This document shows, in pieces, positions 46,020 to 58,736 of a stretch of DNA of 64,000 nt (position 1 is its first letter; each line of letters starts with the position of its first letter). Source of the stretch: Pseudisothecium myosuroides (Eukaryota; Streptophyta; Bryopsida; Hypnales; Lembophyllaceae). The translations under genes were made by a program, and so were the position numbers. Under the pieces are notes generated by a model. It was not told the DNA's origin. It saw nothing but the letters and a program-made list of their open reading frames with translations, and ran no database searches. Location of the stretch: the NCBI GenBank assembly GCA_951799445.1, contig OX637296.1, positions 19,530,001 to 19,594,000 of the forward strand. Reading direction: 5' to 3'.

Positions 46020-47293
46020 GCAGCACTTACAGTCTAGTTAGTCAAGGTAATACCCGAGAAACGCTTATTATTCCGTTGTCAAGGAATCTTCGGGATCATA
46101 ATATCCTGACCTCTGAAGCTGCAGGATTAACGTGTACTACAGAATTTCTCTCTGAAATTTGCAGGAGTTCTCACTTGTAGTGTCGTCTTCCAATCGCATG
46201 CACTGCAGTAAGATTGTTGAACGTCTATTTTGTAATATTGGCGATATTCGCTCAGCCAAAAACTGTGACATACATCTTCACATTGGTCTAATTTCAGGCC
46301 ACAAAGTAGGAAGGTATAGATTGGGGGTTCAGGACGAGCGTCCTGAACCACGCCAAAGCAATGAAATATCGCCAATTTAACGAAATTGGAGGTGTTGCAA
46401 GAAGGAATTGCGGCGTAGGATATAGTTCGATCGAGCTTCTAGTGATTGTTGTACATTAGTTCAACAGAAGTAATGGAGAGCGTGATAACGGGGAAGTGGT
46501 GATCTCGATGTACTCTCGTTTTTTCGCCTCTGTATGATCGTTCCTCTTCAACACTTGCCATGTTGCTTTCGGAGAATGGAATTAATGTTGCATTTACAAG
46601 TTGGCAATTTTAGCAGTAGACAGCAATCTGGCTATAGCAGAATGCATGCAGCAATTTAGCAAGAGTAGAATTAATGGATCTCAAGAGGCGTTGATTTTAA
46701 AATATGGCAACTCGCCTTGCAAGATTGAGCCCCATCTCCATCCTGGACAAGAGGGCGCTCATGGCCGTCACGACTGCAGGCATGGCGGTGACTCACTGCA
46801 CCTCCAACTACGATAGAAAATGATAATTTGGGGTCACCATCCCAATCGTGATCGGCCAAGTCAGACTCCTGGTAGTCAGAATCCTACTTCGGCTATGAAT
46901 TTAAATATATCCAAATTCGAACCTGCATGCAAAAGAATATATTACTTGTAGAACATCTTGCACCTAGCAAACGTCGAAATAACCTCCCGAGATTCATATC
47001 CTAAGACCAAAGCTAGCAATTAGGATTCAAGAAAAGTCCAGGATTACTGCACTCTCCAGGTTGTTTAGGTTGCCCCAAACTATTTCCTTGAAATCTCTCC
47101 AACACTTACAGAAATTTTCCCAATGATAAATTACACCACTTGAAGTTTTTAATGTGTGCTTGGGTTAGATACATTCAAATCCACACGTTTGTCATGTACC
47201 TACATGTCAGACAAGGCAATCGAATTAAAAGATAACCTAAAGATCCTGAAAAGGGAAGTGGGTAGGCCGTCAGACCATCAGTAGGAATGTACA
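46020..47293. other. Intergenic stretch, weak coding hints only
   Basis: A 39-codon plus-strand frame starting at the ATG near 46703 (MATRLARLSPISILDKRALM, then AVTTAGMAVTHCTSNYDRK) resembles an organelle-targeting N-terminus but has no visible continuation. Nothing else was recognised. Confidence 0.3.
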
Positions 47294-47870
47294 TTAACCC
47301 CTAAACGTCTGGATTCATCTCCAAAATTGACGATTTGAGAAAAACCATTATAAACTACAATTTGGAAGAATATTTTGGAATTGGTATACAAATGAAAGCT
47401 GTAGATTTTGATTTTTAAATTCTATCCGTACGGTTAGATCTACTAATGCTATCACCAATCTTTTTCTATAAATTTTGAAAAGAAAATTTCAGAATTCCTT
47501 CTAAATTCAATTACAAGTAAAATATTATCATTTTTTGAGTAAAACTTGTTGGAATGGATTTGAAATAAGGTTCTCTTCATATGGTGCTTTTTTGAAATTT
47601 TTGTGACCTTTACATCTTTGACCTCATTTTTGCACATCTAGTTTTGAACTAAAGTCAATGCAAATTGACCACTTGACATACTTCCACATTTGTAATTTTA
47701 GAAATGTATATATTCTAGTAACACCAAATCCAACCGATGGATAGGACAACAACTTGATAAAGTATCACCAAAAATTAGGATGACTTTCATCCAAGCAGGA
47801 ATGAGATAGAAACAAGGATCTGAATCTGTTCATTGTCCAGAAAATGGACGTCGGAGCGCTCCAGGGTTAA
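47294..47870. mobile_element. piggyBac-like element, 577 bp, second subfamily
   Basis: TTAA flanks are at 47294-47297 and 47867-47870. The left end is TTAACCCCTAAACGTCTGG. The right end, reversed, is TTAACCCTGGAGCGCTCCGA, continuing CGTCC as in the 229-bp element at 13856-14084. The interior contains no transposase. Confidence 0.72.
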
Positions 47871-48527
47871 GCCAACATTTCGAAAGTGTGTTGCAGAATC
47901 CTTGAATATGATCCACATTCAAAGCATTAAAGATCCAAACAAAGAATATATATCTCGCACTCTGTACGAGCACGGAAAATGATAATTCAAAAGACAACCC
48001 ATGATCTGGCAAACAGAATGAATGAAGTACTGCAAACAACCCACCAGGTCATTATAATTTGTCAGCTTCCCAGTTCCAGAATTACAACGCTCGACATCAT
48101 GTACGGTCATCACCATTGATCCAATACAAGCTGCCAGCCAAACCCAAAACCCAAAACCTCAGAGAGCGTTGCTAGTCACAGAAAGTCACGAGGAGTTCAT
48201 GACACTTGACCATGGGCAAAGAAAGTACTTCTGCTACAACAACACAAGTGCGAATGAGATTTAGAGCGCAAACATGTCTGGCCTGAGACAAAATGGAAGA
48301 GCATAATTTACATGGCAGAAAAGGCTGAAATCGTACAGACGAAGAAAGAAATCTTACATTTCAAGGAAAGAAACTGCAGTCACAGAAAATTCAAAGATCC
48401 GACATGGTGTACCATGCCGACACCGAAATCTGAACTTTGTGTCTCCCAAAAAATGAGCGCAAAGGTACTGCACAAAACGATACCCCCATCAAATGTATTC
48501 TAAAATGTCAACTGGAGCCTGCAAATT
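47871..48527. other. Intergenic stretch, nothing recognised
   Basis: Short frames on both strands without family resemblance; it precedes the 48530 hairpin. Confidence 0.35.
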
Positions 48528-48529
48528 GC

Positions 48530-48598
48530 TTGTTGGTTCCCGTTGCTGCAAATTGCTGTCCGTGATTCTAAGCAATTTGCAGCAACTGGAACCAACAA
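48530..48598 (+). other. Compact hairpin with 28-bp arms (small-RNA-like)
   Basis: The left arm 48530-48557 (starting TTGTTGGTTCC, ending GCTGCAAATTGCT) pairs with the right arm 48571-48598 (AGCAATTTGCAGCAAC.GGAACCAACAA) with one mismatch, across a 13-base loop (GTCCGTGATTCTA). An extra TGCAAATTGCT occurs just upstream at 48520-48530. Size and pairing resemble a plant small-RNA precursor or a tiny foldback MITE. No known miRNA sequence was recognised. Confidence 0.5.
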
Positions 48599-49022
48599 CA
48601 AGATGATTGACAATGTGGTCATTCACAAACAAATGATAGAGATCGATGAAAGTTTCTTCATTGCCATTGATCTGGTTACTGTTTTGGTGTCTGTAAATCA
48701 TGGCTCACAGCCAGAGCTAATATTGGAGCAGTTAAGAAATAAACGAAATTCCTGGAAGACTCCTTAAATTCGAACCGCTTCATCCGCATAACTGCAAACT
48801 CATTTGGAAATGACCCTCGAGAAGGCTGTGTACCCGAACAAAAATCTGTGTGCCAGAATTCCACATTGCTCAATTTCCTTAAATTGGCACTATTTTTTTT
48901 TTTGATAACATATGGCGAACCATTGCATTAAAAAAAGGGGCCAAAAAAACAGCCAAGCCTGACGGTTGGACAAATGAAGAGAGACAGAGCAACAAATCAG
49001 AGAGAAAGAAAAAGAGAGAAAG

Positions 49023-52000
49023 CTAGAAGAGTAAACAAGGAGGAGGGCCCTCCTTGGACCATCTAACTAATTCTCCATCTCTGTGAACAAGAAGGGGAGA
49101 GTGAAGCCAGATTTTATTGAAATTAGTCCATAAGCGAGTCAATTGATGGGGTCGAAGGTGCACAGCACGTTGAGTCTTCAGGAGAGCTACTCTATTGGTG
49201 TCAAGTAAGGCGTCCCAAAGTACCGATCTAATATACTGCAGGGACCAGCGGTCTTGGGAGAAGACCAGATGATTGTGGACAATCCAGCATATCCATAATG
49301 TCACCCCTTTGAGAATTGACCAGATAGTCCTAAGCTTGTAAAATTTTTGAGGGGGAGGGAAACCGAAAATGCAGTGGATGGCATCGAGTCTGGCATGGGG
49401 TCCCAGAATTGGAGGCTTGCCTTAGAGGTGAAACATGATGCTCTAAGCGTAATCCCAGATGTCTTGGGTGTTTCGGCAAAGAAAAAATCGATGTAGAGGT
49501 GTCTCAATGTCTCTAGAGGTACAACAAACACATCTGGCGTCTAATCCTGGAGAGATCCGGGCTTGCCATGAATTCACGGCAACTGCATTGTGCCATATGG
49601 ACCAAATGAAAGTAGCCTCTTTATGGGGACGAGCTTTGTACCACACATCCTTCCATAAAGGGGAAGAGGCGTTAGGAAGTCAGCCTGTCCATTTTGAAGG
49701 AATTGAGCGTTTTGGGCGAGCAAGGTTGGTGAGAAGCTTCCTGCCTATGGAAGCCGAGTAGTCTAATAAAACTTTCCCATTAGCCTACTACCATCACCCT
49801 GGGTTGAATGCTATAGAGTGAATTGAGCCAGCAAATAAGAGTTGGGGTGGGTGGCTGCGACCTTTCTTGACTTTGATAATCCTCACACGACGAATGTATC
49901 CTTTATAGACTGAGTCTTCTTTTAAGCATGGAAGGAATGAAAGTTGCCGAGAACAAACTCCTACTGCAGCCCGTGCGGTACCACTTGGAACTTGGAAGGG
50001 TAAGTTGCTGAGGGTGGGGTAGAATTAGATGAGAATCTGGGACTTGGGATTTCCATGTAATCTCCGATATAGTGTCATGCTGGTGGCAGAACAAACCCAA
50101 CCAATCTTCTTTGAATGCATGGTAAGGTTGCTCTAAAAGCAACGTCCAATTACACGGAATCTGTGAAATGAGAAAAGCCCAATGGTGGCGGTCGGTTGTG
50201 ATGAGGGGGAATTCGAGGGATATAACATCCCAGGATTTGAACTCATTAGTGGCAGGGTCCCATAGGTCACCAATGGTTCGTAACCCAACTCTGGCTAGTT
50301 CCCTTGCACTTGCCATCGAGAAGTGAAAATTTGCTCCGATATAGCTGGTTGACTACCAGAGAGGTGTGGAGAGGACCTCATCTGAGTTGCTTAGAGGGAT
50401 CGGTTTGATGTGTTTAACAATATGTTTCTATGCCAATATAATTTGGTTCCAAACTTTGGAGCCTTGAGTAGCTGAAGGTTGATGGATCATAAGCCAAGAA
50501 TAAGAAGGGTACCAATAATCCTGCTTGGGGTGCGGCTTCATTCTGTGGATGCAGTATCTTAAAAGGGTCTTTAAACTTAAGATGCCTAGCTCTATTGCAA
50601 AAAGCACCCATTTCGCTGGAAGGGCTGTGAGTGAGACTTCAGGATCAAGCAACTGGAGACCACCGAGTGACTTGGATAAGTAGCAGTCATCCCAAGAAAC
50701 ACGAGTACGGGACAAATGCTCAGTGCCGCTCCAAAGATAGTTTCTGAGGCTTCCTCTTACTGATCAGATTGCCAGTAGAAAGCCACACCAAATGGCAATG
50801 AAATAATAGATTGAAGATAATAGTACTGCATTAATCACAATAGCTCTACTTGCCAAGGATAAACGTTGAATAGACCAGTAAGAAAGTTTTTTTTGTAATT
50901 TTTGATGAAGAAAGTTGTCGACGTCTATTGTTTCGAGGGTGACACCGAGTGGAGTGCCCAAGAGCATCGACAAAGAGTCGGGAGGGGCCCATGTGAGTCC
51001 AAAAAGGTCCATCCAATCAAGTCGAGGGATTAAGGCGAACTAGTAACCAATACTTTTAGTCCAGTTAACTAAGAGACCAAGGGCTGTGCCGAATCGCTCT
51101 ATTAGGAAGACGGTGTTTTGAAGAACAATCTCGAGGCCGATGATAGAGAAACCTGTATCGTCAGCATATTGAGAAATAAGCTGTTGGTCTTCTCTTTTAG
51201 GGAGCGTAATTCCTTGAATGTGCCTTGCACATTGCTCTTCCTTTGCAGCCATGTTGAGAGCTTCAGCTACTAGTAGAAAAAGGTAAGGTGCAAGGGGGCA
51301 GCCCTGTCGCACCCCCCCGTTTGATGGGAAAGGGTTTGGTCATGTGGCCGTTTATTGATACCGAGGCCGATGCATCTTGGAGCAGCATTTGTACAAGGTG
51401 GATAAATGTTTCCGGAATACCTAATTTTTGCATGAGTCGGAATAAGAAGTCCCAGAAAATGACGTCAAAGGCCTTCGTGAAGTCGAGTTTGAGATATATC
51501 AAGTCTTGGTGAGACTCTTTAGCCCATTGCACCGTTTCATACTGCAATAGAACATTGTCTAAAATATATCTGAGAGGGAGAAAGGCGGATTGGTCAAGAC
51601 TAATCACGTCTTTGAGTAGGCTCTGAAGTCTAACCTGTAACGTTTTTGCAAGAATTTTGTAGGAGATGTTGAGTAGCGTTATTGGGCGCCAGTTGGAGAG
51701 ATCAGCTCTATTGCCTTTCTTGAAAATTAGGGCAATCACTCCAGATGTCATTCCTAAAGGTAGATGACCCTGATCAATAAAAGATTGGAGCATCGCAGTG
51801 TAATCATCCCCGATCAAATTCCAGAATTGTATGAAGAACTCCAAAGTCACTCCGTTTGGGCCGGGGCTGCGTCCTTTGGCCATTTGTTTTAGAACTAGGT
51901 ATAGTTCTTCTTTACTAAGAGGTCACTCGAGTTGGTTGGCCATCTCCAGGTTAAAGCGGCTTTGAACACATGATAGAATGGATTCCCTTTCTATTTCTAT

Positions 52001-53294
52001 GGCTGGGGTCTTTGTTTCTTCGGAGTAAAGTAGGGTGTAAAAGTCTGTGCAAATTCGTTCTAAATCTTTGCTATCATGACAAATTGTGCCTTGAGGATCT
52101 TTGAGTTCAATGATAGAGGACAAAAGGGGAACTTCACATACCCGCTTGTAAAAATTCAGCAATCAATTTGTCACCAAATAGTCTCCATCATGCTCTGGAT
52201 CGTATCTTCCTTCCTTCAAGCTTACGGTTCTCATAGCTGGCTAAGAGGGTTTTGATTTTGCTAACCTCTTGTTGAAGCTGAGGGGATAAAGGATCGATTT
52301 GTAATTCACTATTTTTCTTGTCAAGGCTTCGGCAAAGGGCTTCTTCTTCTTCTCTGCGACTTTGGGCTTGCTGGATACAGAAGCGCCTATAGAAGCGGAT
52401 GACACGCTTTAGCTTTTGGAGGAATGGAGCTTGTTGCAGTGCGGTTGCCCAAATGCTTCGAATTTTGGAGTCAGCAGCTTCAAGGTAAGATGATGACATG
52501 ATCCATCTGCTAGGTCTTGGAGTAGAATGAGCTATTTCAAGTATCAAGGAAACAGGACAATGATCTGACCTTGTGTGATCACCGCAGATGCGGTATTCTA
52601 AAATTTGTCTCTTGCTCGAGGGAATGTCAAGGAATATGTAGCAGCAATCTAGTCTGGCCATAACGCGAGCTCCATCACTGTGAAGGTTGTCCCAGAAGTA
52701 GGTTAAAGTAGAAGTAGTCAAAGGAGATTCTAAAACTTGGATGGTGTCCTTTAGGGTATTGAACAACAATCTTTCTTGTGTAGGCAGCGTCCGCCCTCTA
52801 GTGCTGGACTTATTGCTCCTACGCTCAACCATGTTGAAGTCGCCAAGTAGAATCCATCGGTAGGTGGTGGAGATTTCTCTGATTAGGGTTTCCCAAAGTA
52901 GTCTACGAGAGTGGGGTTCGACAGGGGCGTATAAGTTAATGAAGCCAAGGTCACCTCCGGGGATTTTGGAGAGGATGCACCAGTGAAACCATCCACCAAA
53001 GAGAGAGCTAGTTTGCGAGATCAATTTGGACTAGCGGGGAGAAATTAGGGTAGCGACACCACCCTTGCCTACTTGAGTTCCGTCGGTGGTGTAGCCCGGT
53101 TCCACCTCAATGACATATACGGTAGCTCGTTTCCAAAGGGATCTTCCAAGGTTTGTAACACTTTGGCCTCTAAATTTGTGTTCTTGCAGGAAAAGCAAGT
53201 CTATTGGTTTCCTTTGTATGTAGTTTCTAAGGTTAGCAATTGCAGAGGCTTCGTTAAGGCCTCAGACATTTTGGGAAAGGATTTTTAGTTTCAT
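49023..53294 (-). pseudogene. LINE ORF2: endonuclease, reverse transcriptase and zf-RVT remnant
   Basis: ORF2 nicks target DNA and copies the RNA. The ATG at 53294 opens MKLKILSQNV, then TGA where LINEs have NVRGLN (an Arg CGA to TGA change). The endonuclease follows: LLFLQEHKF, GDFNMVERR, ARLDCCYIF and SDHCPVSL. The RT has KGRSPGPNGVTLEF, NWRPITLLNISYKI, LKLDFTKAFD and, after a frameshift near 51300, RQGCPLAPYLF and the catalytic YADD box (QYADDTGF). Downstream are LSYWSIQRLSLASRAIVINA and a zf-RVT part, TFIWSIWHNAVAVNSWQARI with C..C..(H)..C ligands. At least four frameshifts or stops make it inactive. Confidence 0.9.
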
Positions 53295-53449
53295 TAGCTT
53301 TGCGGATCGGGAGATTTCTGAGCGCTCCCTACGTAGTCATTTGGGTGGAGGTTCTTGTATCCCCAAGATTCTACATTAGGGTTGGAGGCTACCGATTCGA
53401 GTCATATTGGCTGGTTTGGTAATGACTCGTTTCTAACTAGTCTAGCAGA

Positions 53450-55888
53450 GGTTTTAAGCTTTCAAACTGAGAGTTTGATTCCTGGAGGAAGGACTAGGGA
53501 TGTTAAGTCTTCGAGATTCCAATTGAAGAGGGAGCATGTTATGTGGTCAAATACCCTAAGGGCGAGAGAGGTGCCGCACTTCGAGGAAGGAGAGGATGGA
53601 AGAGACTGGTCTTGAAAATCAAGGAAGTTGAAGAGTGCGTCTTCTATGGGGATGTCGTCTAGATGTGGGGCAATAAGTTGTCTAAAAGCATTTTGTTCTC
53701 TGATTCGGTTGGCCTGGGAAGCGGATGATGAGGTTTGGGGATCTCCAGTTTGGTCATTGGAAGGGGATTTGTTGGGAGGAGAGATTTTGGGTGGATTGGT
53801 CTTGGGATTGGAGAGGGATGAGGGTGCTAAGGGGATCTGAGGATTTTGGAGAGGGAGGAATTTGATGGGTTTGGATTGTGGTTAGGATTGCAGTTTGGGG
53901 AGAGGTAGGGGTGGATAGAAGGCCAATGGAGATGTTTAGGGTTTGGGAGGACTAAGAGAGGGGTTGAATCAAGGGAAGGAATTCTGTATTGAATTGTTGG
54001 TTTCGTTGAGGGTTTCTATGGTTTCTTGGATTGGTGAGGTCGGAGATGTGGGTAGGGTTATGAGAAGGTAGGAGGATAGGGGGAAGGGGAAGGGTCTCAG
54101 GAAGAATACAACAATATGTGTTGTGGATAGGAGAGAAGCTGGAGTTTGTCTTGGTAGGTGGGAGGGAGGGCATCAAAGAGTGGGAGAGCTAAGGAGATAT
54201 TGGAGTGGGAATCAGCTGAAGCTAGTTCGGCTTGAAGGTTCACTTGTATTCTTCGAGTTCTTCTATTTTCTTATCCTGGGAAATTCTTCATTGCTCATCG
54301 GAGGCTCTGCGAGACCATAAAAGATTGGAACTAGCTGGCGAGGGTGTATGTCTAGAAGTGTGGTTGCTTCTTCTGTGTTGGACTGGGAAGAATCCCTCTG
54401 TATCAGGTTGAGGGCATGGGGAGGGAAGACAAGAGCTGTTGTGTCTGTTGTATTTTCTGTTGGGTTTTGGTTTAAGGGGAGGGTGTGCAGGAAGAGAAGG
54501 ATTTGGCAAGGGATAGGAAGAGGCTGGGATTTGAAGTATAGGCAGATTTTGAGGGTTGGATTCGTGGGAAGTCCTATGGGAAGGATTGAGGAATGTTTGG
54601 TGAGGGAAGGGACAGTTGTCACTAGGGTGAGTCAAAGCTTGGCAGCGAGAGTAGGAGAGGTGAGAGTCTTCATAAAGGATTTGAATCTTAGAGATCCCAC
54701 CGGTTGAGTTTTCAATGCGGATCTTGGTTGTCCAACCTTGAGAGAGGTCCATTGCGACGCAGAATTTGTGGGTACTAAGGGCTGGGTCAGGAATATCAAA
54801 AGCCACTATCCGTCCCAGGGAGCAAGCTATGGATTCTGAGGAGGATATGTATTCTAGGGGGAGGTTGAGTAGGGATAGCCAACATGGGACGAAGGCTCCT
54901 TGAGGGAAATGGGAGTTGAATGATGGTTGCCAACGGTGGTAGACCACCTCTCCTCTAGGGAACCTACGGAGCAGGAGATTGATGACTTTGTCAATTGCTG
55001 TGGCACTATCTAGTTTAACGTAGTGGAACTACGTTAATCAGTTTTCTGCCTCCTTGTGGATAATGATCTGGTTAGGGAAGAGAAGTTTGTCAAGGTCTTG
55101 AAGCCATTGTCTCCTAATAGAGTTATGGATTTGTCCACCTACAAAGCATGCTATAACTACGTGGTCCTGGAGATGCAGAGATTCTCAAGAAAACACGGAG
55201 GAATCAAAGGTATTAGAAGATAGTACCTGGCACGGCCAAAGTAGGAAGCCGGCCCAGTTTCTCTGGAGGTCAGAAGGAAGAGATTCTTCCGGCATCTCGA
55301 AGAAGGGGTTGAGTAGTTCAGGTGACGCCACAGGGGGAGGAGGTGGGACCTGAGTAGGTTGGCCGAAGTGGTAATGGTTGTGACTCTCTGGGCGGTCAGA
55401 GATCTGGGGATTCGAGATTTGCTATAGAAGAAGATGTACATAGGTATCCTATTTGTAGAGATGGTGAGGTGGTTTGTTGTCTCTCCAATTGTGTTGATGA
55501 CTTTCTCTGACTAGATCTCTGGATCTTGGCAGATTTGTGGTGGTGGGGTGCCAAAGGGAGTTGTTCTGCGCTTGCTGGTTGTGAAGGTTAAAGAATTGAT
55601 CTATAGAGAAATGCTGACCATCCCTGATGACATCCCTGTAGGAGCCCATTACTAGATCTAAACGTACTTAGCGATAAGATGGAAGCAAAATACAATAAAA
55701 TATTTGAGATTCGAAGAAATGAAAGAAGAGCTGGCTATGTAGATTTGAGTGGTCTGTTTGGAGAAAGAGGTCACCAGTCGCACACCCAAGGCATACACAA
55801 AGCTAGATAGTTTGCAACAATCCTTCAGAGGTAGCGGTGATCTTGTTTCTGCAAGAAGGTTTGCAAAAGTTCGGCGCTGAAGCTCCAT
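53450..55888 (-). pseudogene. LINE ORF1: gag-like nucleic-acid-binding protein remnant
   Basis: The minus strand begins MELQRRTFANLLAETRSPLP near 55888 and, after shifts, continues with DQFFNLHNQQAQ. A DUF4283-like core follows: VIACFVGGQIHNSIRRQWLQ, DLDKLLFPNQIIIH, GEVVYHRWQPSFNSHFPQGA, FVPCWLSLLNLPLEY and SLGRIVAFDIPDP. The knuckle SRCQALTHPSDNC is next, then a long Pro/Ser-rich tail ending near IEDALFNFLDFQDQ and ITCSLFNWNLEDL. This matches ORF1 of plant L1-type LINEs. The frame is broken near 55650, 55445, 55030 and 54290. Confidence 0.75.
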
Positions 55889-55994
55889 CTGCGACCCACA
55901 TCACTCCTCCATCAGACCACCAGTTCCCCAATTCATGATGGAGAAATATCCCTCGAATAAAAATAAGTTGACTCTACTCTAAATTGGCGCTATT

Positions 55995-58736
55995 GTGGTA
56001 CCAAAAATTGTAACATATATGTACATCTAGGATCTATACTTTTAATTAGGTTGTTTGTTTGTTTATTTGATTGATACACTGAGATATATGATCTCAACAT
56101 ACCCAACCGCATTCTTGGTACCATTGGAAAGCTCTTGGAGAGGAGGGGCGTATGGATTTTTGTTTCGTGGCGTTCGGACCTATGGTGTGAAAGTTATGAA
56201 TTTTTGAATTATTTTTAAATTAAAAAAGTGAACTAAATGAAATTATCTTTTATTTTGAAAAAAACATAACTTTCCCATGGCATGTCCAAACGCCACAAAA
56301 CAAAGCCCTTGCACTCCTCCATTGTTTTGTGACATTCCAGCTTACGGTAGAACAAATATTGAAGTTTGAAGTTTAAAAAGAATATGAATTAAAAACTAGA
56401 AAATTAGTTTTACTTTTATTTTGGGCGTGGCAACGACATAAGGCACACCACTGACTATGGAATTCAGTTTTAGAAACCACCTTCTAAAAGGTGCCCTAGT
56501 ATTGGAATACCGTCAATTCAACAAAATTGATGTTACATCCACAATGCAAACTCTCAGTTGTGAGAGACCTCAGTTTACAACAACAGTCCCTCCAATTGGA
56601 AGGTCCTGAATATTATTATTGAACTAGCCATTCCTAGTACCCTCATGGACCTCATACTAAAGTGGGAGGTACTTAAATCTACCGGGTTCTAAATGCATCC
56701 CCTAAGTCCCCTAGAATATGTCCCCTAGAATGAATGATATACTTCTTGAAATATCTATTATTGTCATTGATGAGGTAGATAGGCTTAAATGGGCAATTGA
56801 TGGACCTCCTACCTTATTGTTCATTGAATAGGAATTAATAACTTTTGGTGAGCTTGCTATGTGTGGTTAGATACCAAAATGCGAAAACTATTTGGAGTGA
56901 AACAATTCGCATGGGACCATCTTTGAAAAATCAAAATGCTCATGATTTACAAGAAAAGCGTAAAGTACTCTAGTTCTCCAATGATCCCTTGCCCTGCCCA
57001 ATATGTAGGTGTTCAGTTGCATGCAATGGCTTGAGCAACAACCCAAGCTAGCAAATGAGGCCAAAGTACTTCCTCAAGGTAGCTCAAAACTGGGCAAAGC
57101 AAAGCAAATATTGGAGTTCCACTAGGAGCACAAAATCTCCAAAAACTTGTTTTTTTGTACTTTCTTTGTATCCAAATTAATTTAGAAGATGGAAAGAATC
57201 CTAAGTGAAGGACCGACCTAAGATGTTAGTTTTCCAAAGTCAAAGCAAAAGGCAGCAAAGGGAGTGTGAAGATAGAGAGGGTCGGCAAGCTTCCCAATCT
57301 TCCCACCGAAGCTACGTCAAATTCATTTCCACCATGCAAGTAAGTGCATCTACAAAAGTCTTGAACTCTTAATTTCTCAAACAAATCATGTCTTTGCTTG
57401 TGGTACAATGTAGACCCACGTAGTGTCTGAATTCATACTAGACTTAGGCATTGGAGTGCCATCTACCCAATCTATCATTACCAAGACCTATATTCAATGA
57501 AGATGGAGATCATGGAGTAGAGGAATACAAGGTGCTACATCTGCAATCCCTATTTGTCGCTCACAAGCCGTTGATAGAAACAAAAGACTTGTTGGATTTG
57601 CCTCATGTAAGCATCAATGCATGGGCTGTATCCAAAATTAGCCTCTTCTAAACATGTGACAAAGGCAAACTACTCTAAATTTACAACTTGCTAGGATCAT
57701 TGATCAATGACAATTGAAGCATTCTTACAAATGATGCCTTCATCCAAATTTGGATGTAATAGTGCCAAGTATTATGACTTTCACAAGTGGGCAATTGAAG
57801 GGCAGCTCACGAAAAAGAGGAAAACATGATTCAAATCTAGAGAGGGGATCACAGCAATGCAGTGCCATTAAAACTTAACGGAAGGAAGATGCTTGCGCTA
57901 CTATCCTACCACAAGTGACCATATTAGTGTCCATGCATCAATATTGACACAATCTATAATGAAAACAAGTTCATAACAATCTCAATCTGCCAACCATTGC
58001 TAGAAATATGGGTGCCTAAAATTTCACACCATATATATAGAGGGAAAAAACTACCATTTGAGTTCATGCAATGAAGGTTAGCATTATGAAGGTGACTCAC
58101 ATTCAGTGAGAGAGTGGCATGAACTATATCAATGAGTGTATCTCACTAAGATAAATATGGAATCTAAATCCACATTTAGGGTGTTCCTCCATTAGAGGTG
58201 ACAAGCAGAAGTTATGATGCCCATCCTTGACAATTATGCTTCAATCCACACGGGAACAATAATTCCAATCATCGATAGTGAGGTGATAATCCTAATAAGC
58301 ACAAAAACTCAAAATGGTCAAATAGCTTCATGTGTGAAACCAACAACCCTCTCACTGCTATCATCTCCAACTACAATAACACAGGAATTGTCATCAAAGC
58401 ACCATGCGAAGATGCTAATGAGACATGGGGTTTTATCGATTGGCCTTGTTCATTCACCAAGTGGAATTCAAACAATCTACAACTCACTTAGCATTCCAAC
58501 CAAGTTTTGCTTCAGAAAAAATCCACTGCCACCTCTATGGACCAAACTTGACTCAAAAAAAACCATCTTCTCCCACCAAATCAATTTACCAACTTAGTGA
58601 TGCTATAAATACCTTCAAAGAAGGCAACAATTAGCACTTGCCTACACTTCAATTGGACCAATTCACAGCAATTGCATAAAATAATCAAAACCAAAGCATA
58701 TTCCACGGACTAGCACCAATGTAATCCAGCATGCTC
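55995..58736. other. Intergenic stretch downstream of gene D, nothing recognised
   Basis: AT-rich DNA between the LINE and the 3' end of gene D. Frames such as 58214-58597 (plus strand) have no family resemblance. No RNA gene or clear transposon ends were found. Confidence 0.4.

Larger units (their letters stand above)
48894..55980 (-). mobile_element. Full-length L1-like LINE, decayed
   Basis: The element ends at the minus-strand 3' side in a poly(A) tract (T-run 48892-48902 on the plus strand). It is bounded by AAATTGGCACTATT (48881-48894) and AAATTGGCGCTATT (55981-55994), a 14-bp target duplication with one mismatch. The order is short leader, ORF1 (nucleic-acid-binding, DUF4283-like with a CCHC knuckle), proline-rich linker, ORF2 (APE endonuclease, RT, zf-RVT). 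Both frames carry stops and shifts, so it is immobile now, but it is not 5'-truncated. Confidence 0.92.

Noticed and set aside
49459..54707. Plus-strand frames of 74-119 codons
   Set aside because: They are antisense shadows of LINE ORF1 and ORF2.
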